Source: Enterobacter sp. kpr-6 (GTDB lineage: Bacteria > Pseudomonadota > Gammaproteobacteria > Enterobacterales > Enterobacteriaceae). Taken from it: a stretch of DNA of 64,000 nucleotides. Below, piece by piece: positions 37,801-44,889 of the stretch. The DNA lies in NCBI RefSeq assembly GCF_900116015.1, contig NZ_FOYH01000003.1:372001-436000 (forward strand), in the 5' to 3' direction. The position numbers were made by a program, and so were the translations under genes. The first letter of the stretch is position 1; each line of letters starts with the position of its first letter. The notes below the pieces were generated by a model. That model saw nothing but the letters and a program-made list of their open reading frames with translations. It made no database searches and was not told the origin of the DNA.

Positions 37801-38467
37801 GGGCAATCACCTCGCCCGCGCCGTCACCGAAGATCTGTACTTCCAGGTGACGCGCGCGCTCGATGTATTTTTCGATAAACACGCCCGCGTCGCTGAAGTT
37901 GTTTTTGCCGAGGCGCTGGACCGCATCGAAGGCGTCAGCCAGTTCCGCCGCGTTGTAGCAGACCCGCATGCCGATCCCGCCGCCGCCCGCCGTGCTTTTT
38001 AGCATCACCGGGTAACCGACCTGTTCAGCAGCTCGCAGGGCTTCATTGCTGTCGGCGAGCAGTTCGGTGCCTTCGAGCAGCGGGACGTTTTGCGCTTTCG
38101 CAATCGCGCGGGCGGTGTGTTTTAAACCAAAGAGGCCTAACTGTTCCGCCGTCGGGCCGACGAAGGCGATGCCTGCGGCTTCACAGGCGTCAGCGAATGC
38201 GGCGTTTTCAGAGAGGAAACCGTAGCCCGGATGGATCGCCTGTGCGCCGGTTTCCCGTGCGGCGGCGAGAATTTTATCCACCTGCAAATAGGTTTGCGCC
38301 GCCGGGCCGCTGCCCAGGCTTATCGCTTCGTCGGCGTCGCGGATATGCAGGCTGGTGGCGTCAGATTCGGACCAGACCGCCACGCCCGCGACGTTGATTT
38401 CGCGCAGTGTGCGCAGTATGCGACAGGCAATCGCGCCCCGGTTGGCAATAAGTAATTTGGTAAACAT
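34868..38467 (-). CDS. uca: Biotin-dependent guanidine carboxylase (annotated elsewhere as urea carboxylase)
   Basis: 1199 residues. Order of domains: biotin carboxylase (about 1-450; KLLIANRGAIACRILR, ATP loop KSTAGGGGIGMRV, VEVN-like FLEVNTRLQVEHGVTE), KipA/AHS2 carboxyltransferase (about 470-775; TTVQDFPGRTGYWAVG), KipI/AHS1 (about 800-1050; SRVVWLPLSWDDP, GLGDVYLGAP), and a C-terminal biotinyl domain with ESMKME (biotinyl Lys1163). The enzyme uses ATP and bicarbonate to carboxylate urea or guanidine. The guanidine-I and guanidine-II riboswitches and the two DUF1989 genes in the same operon point to guanidine as true substrate, giving carboxyguanidine, which the DUF1989 pair deiminates to allophanate. 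There is no fused amidase domain and no allophanate hydrolase gene next to it. Confidence 0.9.
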   Translation of the reverse strand: MFTKLLIANRGAIACRILRTLREINVAGVAVWSESDATSLHIRDADEAISLGSGPAAQTYLQVDKILAAARETGAQAIHPGYGFLSENAAFADACEAAGIAFVGPTAEQLGLFGLKHTARAIAKAQNVPLLEGTELLADSNEALRAAEQVGYPVMLKSTAGGGGIGMRVCYNAAELADAFDAVQRLGKNNFSDAGVFIEKYIERARHLEVQIFGDGAGEVIALGVRDCSVQRRNQKVLEETPAPNLPDGMAQALCAAAIRLGQAVSYRSAGTVEFVYDSDAGQFYFLEVNTRLQVEHGVTEQVWGVDLVRMMIELAAGDLPPLAEIAATLHPQGHAIQARVYAEDPGRQFQPSPGLLTEVVFPSSDRKSLRIDTWVESGCDVPPFFDPLLAKIITHAPTREAATAQLDQALAATRLYGVETNRHYLRQILSDAPFASGEPWTRCLENLRYQADTVEVLSAGTQTTVQDFPGRTGYWAVGVPPSGPMDDRALRLANRLLGNDDGAAGLEITLSGPTLKFNTDAVITLAGASIDATLDGQPVPMNTVFTIAAGSTLRLGNPTGAGVRSYLCVRGGIQVPDYLGSKSTFTLGQFGGHGGRALRTGDVLHLAPLTDTTTGATLPEALHTALAPVRELRVIYGPHGAPEYFTPGYIDTFFATDWEVHFNSSRTGVRLIGPKPEWVRESGGEAGLHPSNIHDNPYAIGAVDFTGDMPVILGPDGPSLGGFVCPVTIIEADLWQLGQLNAGDRVRFIPVDIPTARLLAQGRAQELASLQPVNINWHPALPDTPVVMETGHGDKRLVARLSGDTHLLLEIGDPELDLVLRFRAHALMQALEGMALAGVIDLTPGIRSLQIHYQPEAMPLATLLSTLKQVWHDVSGREDLQVPSRVVWLPLSWDDPACQMAIDKYMTTVRRDAPWCPSNLEFIRRINDLENIDEVYKTVFDASYLVMGLGDVYLGAPVATPLDPRHRLVTTKYNPARTWTAENSVGIGGAYMCVYGMEGPGGYQFVGRTLQMWNRYREVAEFGGKPWLLRFFDQIRFYPVSADELLTIRRDFPLGRYPLHIEESTLRLAEYQQFLAEEADSIGAFRTHQQAAFNAERERWQASGQAHFDSQEVLTEESADAPLTAGQRGIDSPISGNLWQVNVEPGARVREGDVLVILESMKMEIPLLASADGVVEQIRVKPGSSVRAGQCVVVLKEE

Positions 38468-38485
38468 GATCCAGCCCCAAACCGT

Positions 38486-38532
38486 GGCGGGTCGTCCCGC
38501 CGGAAAGTGTTTGCCCTGCCTGGTCGTCCAGG
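38486..38532 (-). promoter_or_regulatory. Guanidine-II (mini-ykkC) riboswitch upstream of the carboxylase
   Basis: Two minus-strand hairpins with identical ACGA loops: P1 CCTGG-ACGA-CCAGG (38532 to 38519) and P2 GGCGGG-ACGA-CCCGCC (38501 to 38486), joined by a 17-base linker. The mini-ykkC consensus is exactly two short stems with ACGR loops closed by G-C pairs just before a ribosome site. P2 ends 8 bases before GGGGCTGG, the Shine-Dalgarno region of the carboxylase (ATG at 38467). Translational control by guanidine is the expected mechanism. Confidence 0.85.
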
Positions 38533-38542
38533 GGGAAAAGGT

Positions 38543-38635
38543 TTAGCGCCCGTTGCCCGGCGTCAGGCGGTTAGCGCGCACTTCAAACAGCCGGAAAATC
38601 GCGCGGCGCACTTTGTGTAAGCGGCTCAGTTCCAT
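38543..38635 (-). CDS. Possible 30-residue basic small protein, translationally coupled
   Basis: ATG at 38635 overlaps the end of the upstream DUF1989 gene (stop at 38628-38626) in another frame, and the 30-codon frame ends TAA just before the guanidine-II riboswitch. The product starts [10 protein letters not shown] and is very basic, with 8 Arg. The tight overlap suggests coupled translation, and the frame occupies an otherwise unexplained 90 bases, but no homologue is known to me and coding status is unproven. An alternative is that this is only the spacer in front of the riboswitch. Confidence 0.3.
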   Translation of the reverse strand: MELSRLHKVRRAIFRLFEVRANRLTPGNGR

Positions 38636-39261
38636 ACCAGCACCTCGGCGGGGGTCGGGTTCCAGCCATTGCAGGGGTTGTTAAGCTGCGGGCAGTTGGA
38701 AATCAGCACGATGACGTTGCATTCGGCGCGCAGTTCGACGTATTTACCCGGCGCGGAGATGCCGTCTTCAAAGGTCAGCCCGCCCTCTTCGGTCACCGGC
38801 ACGTTCATAAAGAAGTTGATGTTGGCGGCGATGTCGCGCTTGTGCAGGCGTCCGTCGTGCAGGCAGGCGCAGAGAAAGTTATCGCGGCAACTGTGCATGT
38901 AACGTTTATCCAGCGCATAGCGCACGGTGTTGCTCTCCTGCGCGCAGGCCCCGCCAAGGGTGTCGTGACGCCCGCAGGTATCGGCGGTGATGGTCAGCAA
39001 CGGGTTGCCCAGTCCCGACCAGAGCACGCTGCCGGTGGTCAGGTAGACGTTCCCCTGGCGGCGCAACGTGCGCTGGGCGTCGTAGCGCTCGCGGGGGTTG
39101 TCGGCGTTGTAAAACAGGGTATCGATGGCCTGGTTGCCGTCGAGATCCAGCAGGCGCAGCGTCTGGCCTTTTTTCACTTCAAACAGGTAGTGCTCTCCCG
39201 CCGGGATCACGTGGCGGAATACCGCCTGCTCAGGATTTTTGCTGCTTTCAGTCAGCGTCAT
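38626..39261 (-). CDS. DUF1989 protein, carboxyguanidine deiminase subunit (urea carboxylase-associated)
   Basis: 211 residues. DUF1989 proteins accompany urea/guanidine carboxylases; the pair was shown in other bacteria to form the carboxyguanidine deiminase CgdAB, which converts carboxyguanidine to allophanate plus ammonia. Visible motifs: [37 protein letters not shown], followed by [17 protein letters not shown] and [32 protein letters not shown], with conserved Cys/His residues that may bind metal. It starts 11 bases after the stop of its paralogue. Which of the two is CgdA and which CgdB I cannot assign. Cytoplasmic. Confidence 0.85.
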   Translation of the reverse strand: MTLTESSKNPEQAVFRHVIPAGEHYLFEVKKGQTLRLLDLDGNQAIDTLFYNADNPRERYDAQRTLRRQGNVYLTTGSVLWSGLGNPLLTITADTCGRHDTLGGACAQESNTVRYALDKRYMHSCRDNFLCACLHDGRLHKRDIAANINFFMNVPVTEEGGLTFEDGISAPGKYVELRAECNVIVLISNCPQLNNPCNGWNPTPAEVLVWN

Positions 39262-39272
39262 ATCGCGTCTCC

Positions 39273-40001
39273 TTACAGGGCAAAAAGGTGGGTGTTGGTC
39301 AGCGCGCGGTCATTTTCCGCCCGCGTATGCAGCGCGTTTTCGCAGGCCTGCGTATCTTCCGCCGTGAACCAGCTAAGCTGAACCGGGCGCGGGGCGTATT
39401 CCGGGTTTGGATCCATAGGATGTTGTAACGTAGTGAGCACGATCAGGGTGTCCATCGGTGCGTACAGCTCCACAAAACTGCCGGGCTGTGAGAAACCGCT
39501 GATAAAGCGGAAGCTGCCGTCGGCGTCCACGCTCACTTTGCTGAAGAAATTCACCACCATCAGCAAATCTTCCAGGCCCAGATCCCACTTGCCCATCTCC
39601 ACCAGCAGGTTATCCATGCCATTGCGGTAAAAGCCGTTGCGCAGTTCCTGATAGCGCCCCTGGCCATATTTTTCGGCGGTTTCTGCCGCGTTGAGCACGC
39701 CACCAAAAGGGTCGTGCCAGCCGCAGGTATCCGCCACGATGCCCGTCAGCACGCGGCCCATATCGGAATAAAAACAGTGCCCGGTGGTGAGCTTCGCGGT
39801 GTGCTGGCCTTTTAAGGTGTCGGGCAGATTCAGGCGTTCACTCTTTTCATGGGCGTTAAGCATCATCATGCTGACGTTCGCCCCGCCGTCGGTGTCGGTC
39901 AGGCGCAGGATCTGCCCGCGTTTAAGCACAAACGAGAGGTGTCCGCCGCCCGGCACCGTCTCTTCGCGAAGCGGGGTGGCAGCGTGGTGTAGTTGGGTCA
40001 T
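39273..40001 (-). CDS. DUF1989 protein, second carboxyguanidine deiminase subunit
   Basis: 242 residues, paralogous to the next gene: [41 protein letters not shown] aligns with the same region there, and CGWHDPFGG corresponds to CGRHDTLGG. It is followed by [32 protein letters not shown]. Together the two presumably form the heteromeric carboxyguanidine deiminase. The ATG overlaps the stop of the ABC ATPase gene by one base (TGATG), so it belongs to the same transcript and is translationally coupled. The longer C-terminus ([19 protein letters not shown]) distinguishes it from the partner. Confidence 0.85.
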   Translation of the reverse strand: MTQLHHAATPLREETVPGGGHLSFVLKRGQILRLTDTDGGANVSMMMLNAHEKSERLNLPDTLKGQHTAKLTTGHCFYSDMGRVLTGIVADTCGWHDPFGGVLNAAETAEKYGQGRYQELRNGFYRNGMDNLLVEMGKWDLGLEDLLMVVNFFSKVSVDADGSFRFISGFSQPGSFVELYAPMDTLIVLTTLQHPMDPNPEYAPRPVQLSWFTAEDTQACENALHTRAENDRALTNTHLFAL

Positions 40002-40783
40002 CAGATATACTCCTTCACTGAGAAAACGTTAGCGGGCGCGGTCGCCATCACTTCCGCCATCCGCGCTTCGTTGAGCGGAATGTCGTAGGTAATGCGCGCG
40101 CCGTAAGCATTCGGCGCATGGGGATCGATGCGCACTTTGTCGAACACCAGCAGGCGGGTGCCGAGGTTAAAACCTTCTGAGAGGTCGTGGGTCACCATAA
40201 ACACCGTCATGCGGGTTTCGCTCCACAGTTGCAGCAGCAGCGCGTGCATGTCCTTGCGGATACCGGGATCGAGCGCGCCGAACGGCTCATCCAGCAGCAG
40301 CACGCGCGGCTGCATAATGAACGCCTGGGCGATGGCTAAACGCTGTTGCATCCCGCCGGAAAGCTGCGCCGGGTATTTTTCCAGCGCGTGCCCCAGCCCG
40401 ACTTTGTGCAGCATCTGTGCGGCCTGCTCGCGGGCGGCGCGTTTGCGGGCACCGAACAGCCGTCCGGTGAAGGGTGCGTTCGGCAATTCAAGGCCGATGG
40501 CCACGTTGTCGAGCACGTTAAGGTGCGGGAAGACCGAATAGCGCTGAAAAACCACGCCACGGCTGCGATCCGGTTCGGCGGCGAGCGGTTTTCCCTCAAG
40601 GGTGATGCTGCCCCGCGTCGGCGCTTCCTGGCCCAGCAGCAGACGCAGAAAGGTCGATTTGCCGCAGCCGGAGGCCCCGACCATCGAGCAGAACTCCCCT
40701 TCCTGAATTTTCAGGTTGACGCGCTCCAGCACCACGTGGTCGCCGTACTCCTGCCAGATGTTGTTGATGTCGATAAAACTCAT
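40001..40783 (-). CDS. ABC transporter ATPase (NitT/TauT/SsuB type), guanidine operon
   Basis: 260 residues from the ATG at 40783; the frame is open further upstream but that part overlaps the permease gene and is not homologous. Walker A GASGCGKST, Q-loop VVFQRYSVFPHLNV, signature LSGGMQQR, Walker B VLLLDEPFG and H-loop TVFMVTHD are all intact. The ATG overlaps the permease stop by 4 bases (ATGA). With the permease and binding protein it forms an importer of the nitrate/taurine family; in this operon the cargo is probably guanidine or a guanidino compound. Confidence 0.9.
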   Translation of the reverse strand: MSFIDINNIWQEYGDHVVLERVNLKIQEGEFCSMVGASGCGKSTFLRLLLGQEAPTRGSITLEGKPLAAEPDRSRGVVFQRYSVFPHLNVLDNVAIGLELPNAPFTGRLFGARKRAAREQAAQMLHKVGLGHALEKYPAQLSGGMQQRLAIAQAFIMQPRVLLLDEPFGALDPGIRKDMHALLLQLWSETRMTVFMVTHDLSEGFNLGTRLLVFDKVRIDPHAPNAYGARITYDIPLNEARMAEVMATAPANVFSVKEYI

Positions 40784-41595
40784 GCTTTGCCTCCCTGCGC
40801 CCACGGGAAACAGGTTTTGTGGAGCTGACGCAGGCCCAGATCCATCAGCCACGCCAGCAGGGTGATCCACACCACGTAAGGGATGATCACGTCCATCGCC
40901 ATGTAGCGGCGAACGAGGAAGATGCGGTAGCCCAGTCCGGCGGTGGAGGAAATCGCTTCGGCGGAGATCAAAAACAGCCATGCGGAACCAAGCAGCAGAC
41001 GCAGCGAGGTGAGCAGCCGGGCCAGCAGTTGCGGCAGTACCACCCGCAGCACCAGACTCCAGCTATTCGCGCCGAGCGTCTGCGCTTTGATGATGATCTC
41101 CTCAGGGATCTCGCGGGCGCGGTGCTCCAGATCGCGCGCCAGCATCGGCGTGATGCCGATGACAATCAGCATGATTTTTGACAGTTCATCCAGGCCGAAG
41201 ACGATAAACAGCACCGGCAAGATCGCCAGCGGCGGGATCATCGACAGCACGGTCATCAGCGGTGAGAGCGAGGCGCGCCAGAGCGGGAATACCCCGGCGG
41301 TCACCCCGATGCACAGCCCAATCAGCGAGGCGATCGCAAGCCCGGTCAGCAGACGCGCGAGGCTCACCAGGGTGTCCGTCCAGAACAGATAATCGCCGCT
41401 GCGCCGATCGGCGGTGAACGCCATCCGGTCGAGGGCCGCCAGCATCTGATCAAAACCCGGCAGCAGTTTGTCGTGCGGGTTGGCCTCAAGCCGGATCGCC
41501 GAGCCAAAGAAATAGGCGGCGAGGATCAGGACAAACGGCAGCAGCACGAGCATTACGCGCAGACCGGGTTTGGGGTGGCGGTTGATTTGTCGCAT
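40780..41595 (-). CDS. ABC transporter permease (NitT/TauT type), guanidine operon
   Basis: 271 residues with about six membrane helices; the first is VMLVLLPFVLILAAYFFGSAI. The EAA loop that contacts the ATPase is around ARDLEHRAREIPEEIIIKAQTLGANSWSLVLRVVLPQ, a good match to the family pattern EAAxxxGAxxxxxxxxVxLP. GGAG lies 7 bases before the ATG. It is 24 bases after the binding-protein gene and overlaps the ATPase start by 4 bases. It forms the membrane channel of the importer. Confidence 0.9.
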   Translation of the reverse strand: MRQINRHPKPGLRVMLVLLPFVLILAAYFFGSAIRLEANPHDKLLPGFDQMLAALDRMAFTADRRSGDYLFWTDTLVSLARLLTGLAIASLIGLCIGVTAGVFPLWRASLSPLMTVLSMIPPLAILPVLFIVFGLDELSKIMLIVIGITPMLARDLEHRAREIPEEIIIKAQTLGANSWSLVLRVVLPQLLARLLTSLRLLLGSAWLFLISAEAISSTAGLGYRIFLVRRYMAMDVIIPYVVWITLLAWLMDLGLRQLHKTCFPWAQGGKA

Positions 41596-41619
41596 GGCGA
41601 AACTCCGTTTACGTCTGGG

Positions 41620-42678
41620 TTAAAGCGTGCCTGCAACGGCCATCTTCAGGAAAGTGTCGTCAAAGCGCAGTTTGATGTTGCTGGCATCGCCCTGGGTGAC
41701 ATTGCCCGGAAACGCCATGCCGATGAAATCCGCGCTCTGTGCACCGTCACCGAGCAGTCCCTTATCAAAGGAGAACTGCGCGACGCGCTGCATGGTTTTG
41801 GCAAGCTCGCCGGAGGTGGTAAAGGCCAGGTTATCCGCCGGGGTGTAGAACAGGTGGGTGGTTTTAAGCTGCGCCTGATAGCCCGCCAGATCGGTGCCGG
41901 ACGCCGCCGCCATCGCGTTGAGGGCTTTTGCATCCTGGGCTTTCATCTGGCCCATCATTTCATACCAGGCACCGGTGAGCGCTTTGCCGAGCGCCGGGTT
42001 GTCTTTCAGCGTTTCGCTGTTGACCACCATCATGTCGATAAGCTCGCCGGGTACGGAGGAGGAACTGAAGACTTCGGTGGTGTCCGGCGTGCCTTTGATC
42101 ACCGAAAGCTGCGGGTTCCAGGCGACCGCCGCCTGCACCGCTTTGGTGGAGAAGGCCGAGACGATATCCGCATCCGAGGTGTTCACCACGGTGACATCGC
42201 GCTCCTGTAAGCCCGCTTTTTCCAGGCCGCGCACCAGCAGGTAGTGGGAAACGGAGAGCTCCGGCAGGTAGATTTTCTGCCCTTTCAGATCGGCGAGGGT
42301 TTTACCTTTGCCTTTCATCACCACGCCGTCGTTGCCTTCGGAGTAGCTGCCGAGGATCAGCGCCGTGGTATCCACACCGCCCGCCGCCGGAATGGTCAGC
42401 GCGTCCATATTGGTCATGGTGCAGCCGTCAAACTGCCCGGCGGTATACTGGTTGATCGACTCGATATAGTCGTTAAGCTGCACGACGTTAATTTTGATGC
42501 CGTATTTGTCAGCCCATTTATCAATGATTTTCTCACCGGCAATCGTGCCCCACGGCATCCAGCCCGCGTAGATCGTCCAGCAAACGTTGAATTCTTTTTT
42601 GACCGCAGCAAAGGTGGGGAGGCTCGTGAGCATCACGACGCTGAGCGCGAGAGAGCGGAATAAGGAAAATCTCTTCAT
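41620..42678 (-). CDS. Periplasmic substrate-binding protein of the guanidine-operon ABC transporter
   Basis: 352 residues from the ATG at 42678, chosen because AGAGGT lies 7 bases upstream and the product begins with a normal signal peptide (MKRFSLFRSLALSVVMLTSLPTFA). The mature protein is a NitT/TauT-type binding protein: FNVCWTIYAGWMPWG, ...QFDGCTMTNMDALTIPAAGGVDTTALIL, and LLVRGLEKAGLQERDVTVVNTSDADIVSAF. First gene of the operon, directly behind a guanidine-I riboswitch. The ligand is thus probably guanidine or a related cation rather than taurine or nitrate, by inference from context. Confidence 0.88.
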   Translation of the reverse strand: MKRFSLFRSLALSVVMLTSLPTFAAVKKEFNVCWTIYAGWMPWGTIAGEKIIDKWADKYGIKINVVQLNDYIESINQYTAGQFDGCTMTNMDALTIPAAGGVDTTALILGSYSEGNDGVVMKGKGKTLADLKGQKIYLPELSVSHYLLVRGLEKAGLQERDVTVVNTSDADIVSAFSTKAVQAAVAWNPQLSVIKGTPDTTEVFSSSSVPGELIDMMVVNSETLKDNPALGKALTGAWYEMMGQMKAQDAKALNAMAAASGTDLAGYQAQLKTTHLFYTPADNLAFTTSGELAKTMQRVAQFSFDKGLLGDGAQSADFIGMAFPGNVTQGDASNIKLRFDDTFLKMAVAGTL

Positions 42679-42700
42679 TGTTTGACCTCTGGTTGGCACG

Positions 42701-42741
42701 AAAATGGAGCAGCGCGACACCGTCTGGTGCTGCTGTCTCCC
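42701..42741 (-). terminator. Expression-platform terminator of the guanidine-I riboswitch
   Basis: On the minus strand GGAGACAGCAGC (from 42740) can pair with GCTGCTCC (42713 to 42706), followed by ATTTT. The 5' arm includes the last bases of the aptamer (GGGAGA), so ligand binding would prevent this hairpin and allow read-through into the transporter genes. Confidence 0.7.
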
Positions 42742-42827
42742 GGGTTTTTGTCCCGCCGTGTAACCTCGCTGAGGTCGCTCGCTCTCGGACCAGCATTCAC
42801 CTGGGGTGAACCGGAACCCTAGCCAGC
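42736..42827 (-). promoter_or_regulatory. Guanidine-I (ykkC) riboswitch aptamer
   Basis: Minus-strand sequence carries all consensus blocks in order: CTAGGGTTCCG, a variable hairpin (GGTTCACC...GGTGAA), GCTGGTCCGAGAGC, a second variable hairpin (GACCTC/GAGGTT), ACACGGCGGGACAAAAA and CCCGGGAGA. This matches the ykkC subtype 1 RNA that senses guanidinium. It lies about 58 bases before the binding-protein ATG, in the correct orientation. Confidence 0.95.
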
Positions 42828-42875
42828 TATTTTTTACTGCCTGATGTCTGATGCGCTGCCTTCTGATTAATGATA

Positions 42876-42891
42876 AGCAAGCGCTGTGCCA
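42876..42891 (-). promoter_or_regulatory. Sigma-54 (-24/-12) promoter of the guanidine operon
   Basis: Minus-strand TGGCACAGCGCTTGCT is a full match to the consensus TGGCAC-N5-TTGC. The transcript would start about 10 bases downstream, some 40 bases before the riboswitch. This implies nitrogen regulation. Confidence 0.85.
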
Positions 42892-42952
42892 GTTTTACTT
42901 CCCCCTGATGACGCCCTGTTTTAGCGCCTGTATCTGGCGATCGCCTTGATAT

Positions 42953-42989
42953 TGCGACCCAAAATGGGGCAGTGCCACAATTGGGTGCA
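42953..42989 (-). promoter_or_regulatory. Two candidate NtrC binding sites
   Basis: TGCCACAATTGGGTGCA at 42973-42989 matches 11 of the 14 specified positions of the 17-base NtrC consensus TGCACCA-N3-TGGTGCA. An adjacent, longer and weaker dyad, TGCGACCC...GGGGCA, occupies 42953-42971. They lie about 60-100 bases upstream of the -24 element, a normal place for an NtrC enhancer. Confidence 0.6.
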
Positions 42990-43277
42990 TTGAGAAAGAG
43001 CTTATGTCGAAAAATATGCATCAGGTGCGCTTAACAATTAACCGCATAAATAATTTAACGATATTCGCGTTTTTTAACGTCATTGAATTGTTATTCGGGC
43101 AATGTAAAATCATAATGTTTATCCTAATCCATGTTTTTAACCTGACAGTTATGAGTCAGTCGATTTGCTGATGCTGTCAGGTGAGTCAACATGGCATATT
43201 CCTCGCGTGGTTACGGTTCCGGGCGATGAACATTATCAACGCGAGCAGGGTTTAACTCTTTTTCAGGGAAAGTCACG
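42990..43277 (+). promoter_or_regulatory. Gene-free region with a candidate sigma-70 promoter for the lipoprotein gene
   Basis: TTGAAT at 43083-43088 and TAAAAT at 43105-43110 are separated by 16 bases and point toward the lipoprotein gene at 43278, leaving a leader of about 160 bases. An 8-bp inverted repeat CCTGACAG / CTGTCAGG at 43141-43181 lies within that leader. No coding content was seen. Confidence 0.4.
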
Positions 43278-43772
43278 ATGAATTTGCGCAGTCTGTTACT
43301 CCTTTTAATGGTCACTACCGTTGTCAGTTGTAAAGCACCCCCGCCAAAAATGACGGACGATACCATCGTGACCAGCCAGGTTAATGGCGTAACGCTCACT
43401 CACCGTTACGTGGTCACCCCGCCGAAGGAATTTAACCCGGTGAATGATGAATACCGGGCGCTCTATCCGGGCTCCATCATGAGCAAACCCGATTTTGGCG
43501 GTAAAGTGTTGGGCGCACTGAAAACCGGCGACACCTATACGGTGCTCGGCCTGGTTGAGCAGTCCTGGTTTGCCATCAGCGCCACCGATAATCCGCAGTT
43601 GCTGGGCTACGTGCCGCAGCGCGCGATGGTGGTGAGCGAGCGTTACGACCAGGCGCTGAAAAGCGATCGTCCCCGTGTGAAACGCGCGGCGAAGAAAACC
43701 ACCTGTGTGGCCGTGGACGACAGCAGCAAAGCCTGTCAGAAAGGCGACAGCGGGACCTGGATCCTCGATTAA
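43278..43772 (+). CDS. SH3-domain lipoprotein of unknown function
   Basis: 164 residues. The N-terminus (MNLRSLLLLLMVTTVVSC) is a lipoprotein signal with the lipobox Cys at 18 followed by Lys, so the protein should be lipidated. Residues about 60-120 (LYPGSIMSKPDFGGKVLG...GDTYTVLGLVEQSWFAI...LLGYVPQRAMVV) have the pattern of a bacterial SH3 domain, often a peptidoglycan- or protein-binding module. The C-terminus is basic, then contains two Cys (TTCVAV, KACQKG) that may form a disulfide. It precedes a secreted protein and a membrane pseudokinase on the same strand, suggesting an envelope signalling set. I do not recognise an orthologue with known function. Confidence 0.7.
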   Translation: MNLRSLLLLLMVTTVVSCKAPPPKMTDDTIVTSQVNGVTLTHRYVVTPPKEFNPVNDEYRALYPGSIMSKPDFGGKVLGALKTGDTYTVLGLVEQSWFAISATDNPQLLGYVPQRAMVVSERYDQALKSDRPRVKRAAKKTTCVAVDDSSKACQKGDSGTWILD

Positions 43773-43889
43773 TACGTTCAGGGGAGACGCACTCCCCAAA
43801 TAAGACAATTCTGAACTAAAATGCTATCTGAAAGAGAAGCGTACCCGCTGGCGTTAATTTTTTATTCACTCAGGCTAACAAGGATTTTT

Positions 43890-44849
43890 ATGAAACTCTG
43901 GCTCTCGGGTCTGGCGTTGCTCCTGGCATCTTCTACCGTGTTGGCCGGGAATTATCGCATTGTACAGTCCCCCTCTCAGAAGCTGGACGTCTGGATTGAC
44001 GACATTAAGGATAATTCCCCGCAAAGCTGGTGTGGTGCTGAACTCCCGCTCCGCATCGTCACCAATGGTGATAAAAATCCGTTCATCCTCAGTAATTTTA
44101 TGCCCCGCCTGGGCACATTACTTGCGAGCCAGTGTGAGGCCCTGGGGCTGATTAACTGGCAACTGGTGGACCCGCAGGATCATGTGCTCGCTAACGGCAG
44201 CGCCAGCAAAGAGAGCGACTGGGCGCTGGTGATTGCGCCGCAGACGCTGGAGCCGACCGAACCCAGCGAAACCACCACCGATATTTCTCCTCCGGCTGAC
44301 CGCACGCCCTGGCTGGAATTTACCCTGCAGGACGGCTGCCACCTGCGCACCTTCTGGCGCGGCGATGCCGATGCCTCGGCGCTGTTTATTCCTTCCAAAT
44401 CTCCGGATTTGTGCGAAAAAGGCGGCTGGCTGAATGGCCGCAGCGAGATCGTGCAGAGTGGCGATCGCGGCGAGAAGCGCATCACCATGACCTTTGTTCA
44501 CGGTTTCCCGGTCAACGGGCTGAACAGCTCGGTGAATCCTGACCAGTTGCTCATCACCAGCGTGAATAATGAGCGCATGGTGGTCAGTAACGAAAAAGCG
44601 CCGCAGAGCTGGATGATCCTCCCCTACAGCCCGGAGATTAACGGCTGGAAGGCCAGCGGGTCTGTGGCGGTCGAGGTTTCACGCGATCTGGCGCTGGATG
44701 AAACGCGCTTGCAGGCGCGCTTAAATGAGATCCGCAAAGTGTGGTCGGGCTGGCTTGAACCCGGTACGTCACTGACGCTGCTGCTGGTGGATAATTTACA
44801 TCCACAACTGCGCGATCCGGCGGCGGGCGCATGGCGCACGCAGAAATGA
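43890..44849 (+). CDS. Unrecognised periplasmic protein between SH3 lipoprotein and pseudokinase genes
   Basis: 319 residues from the ATG at 43890, preferred because AAGGAT is 6 bases upstream and a signal peptide follows immediately (MKLWLSGLALLLASSTVLA, cleavage before GNYRIV). Four Cys residues in the mature part (SWCGAEL, SQCEALG, DGCHLRTF, DLCEKGG) could form two disulfides, consistent with a periplasmic location. No lipobox or membrane anchor is present. It sits 117 bases after the lipoprotein gene and 40 bases before the pseudokinase gene. Function unknown; it may be a sensory partner in the envelope. Confidence 0.65.
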   Translation: MKLWLSGLALLLASSTVLAGNYRIVQSPSQKLDVWIDDIKDNSPQSWCGAELPLRIVTNGDKNPFILSNFMPRLGTLLASQCEALGLINWQLVDPQDHVLANGSASKESDWALVIAPQTLEPTEPSETTTDISPPADRTPWLEFTLQDGCHLRTFWRGDADASALFIPSKSPDLCEKGGWLNGRSEIVQSGDRGEKRITMTFVHGFPVNGLNSSVNPDQLLITSVNNERMVVSNEKAPQSWMILPYSPEINGWKASGSVAVEVSRDLALDETRLQARLNEIRKVWSGWLEPGTSLTLLLVDNLHPQLRDPAAGAWRTQK

Positions 44850-44889
44850 TCCTGACCCTTTCGTCCGTTTTGAGCTGAGAAGCCGCACA

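Noticed and set aside
40784-40981. 66-residue N-terminal extension of the ABC ATPase
   Set aside because: It overlaps the permease coding sequence and has no family similarity; the ATG at 40783 in an ATGA overlap is the normal coupled start.
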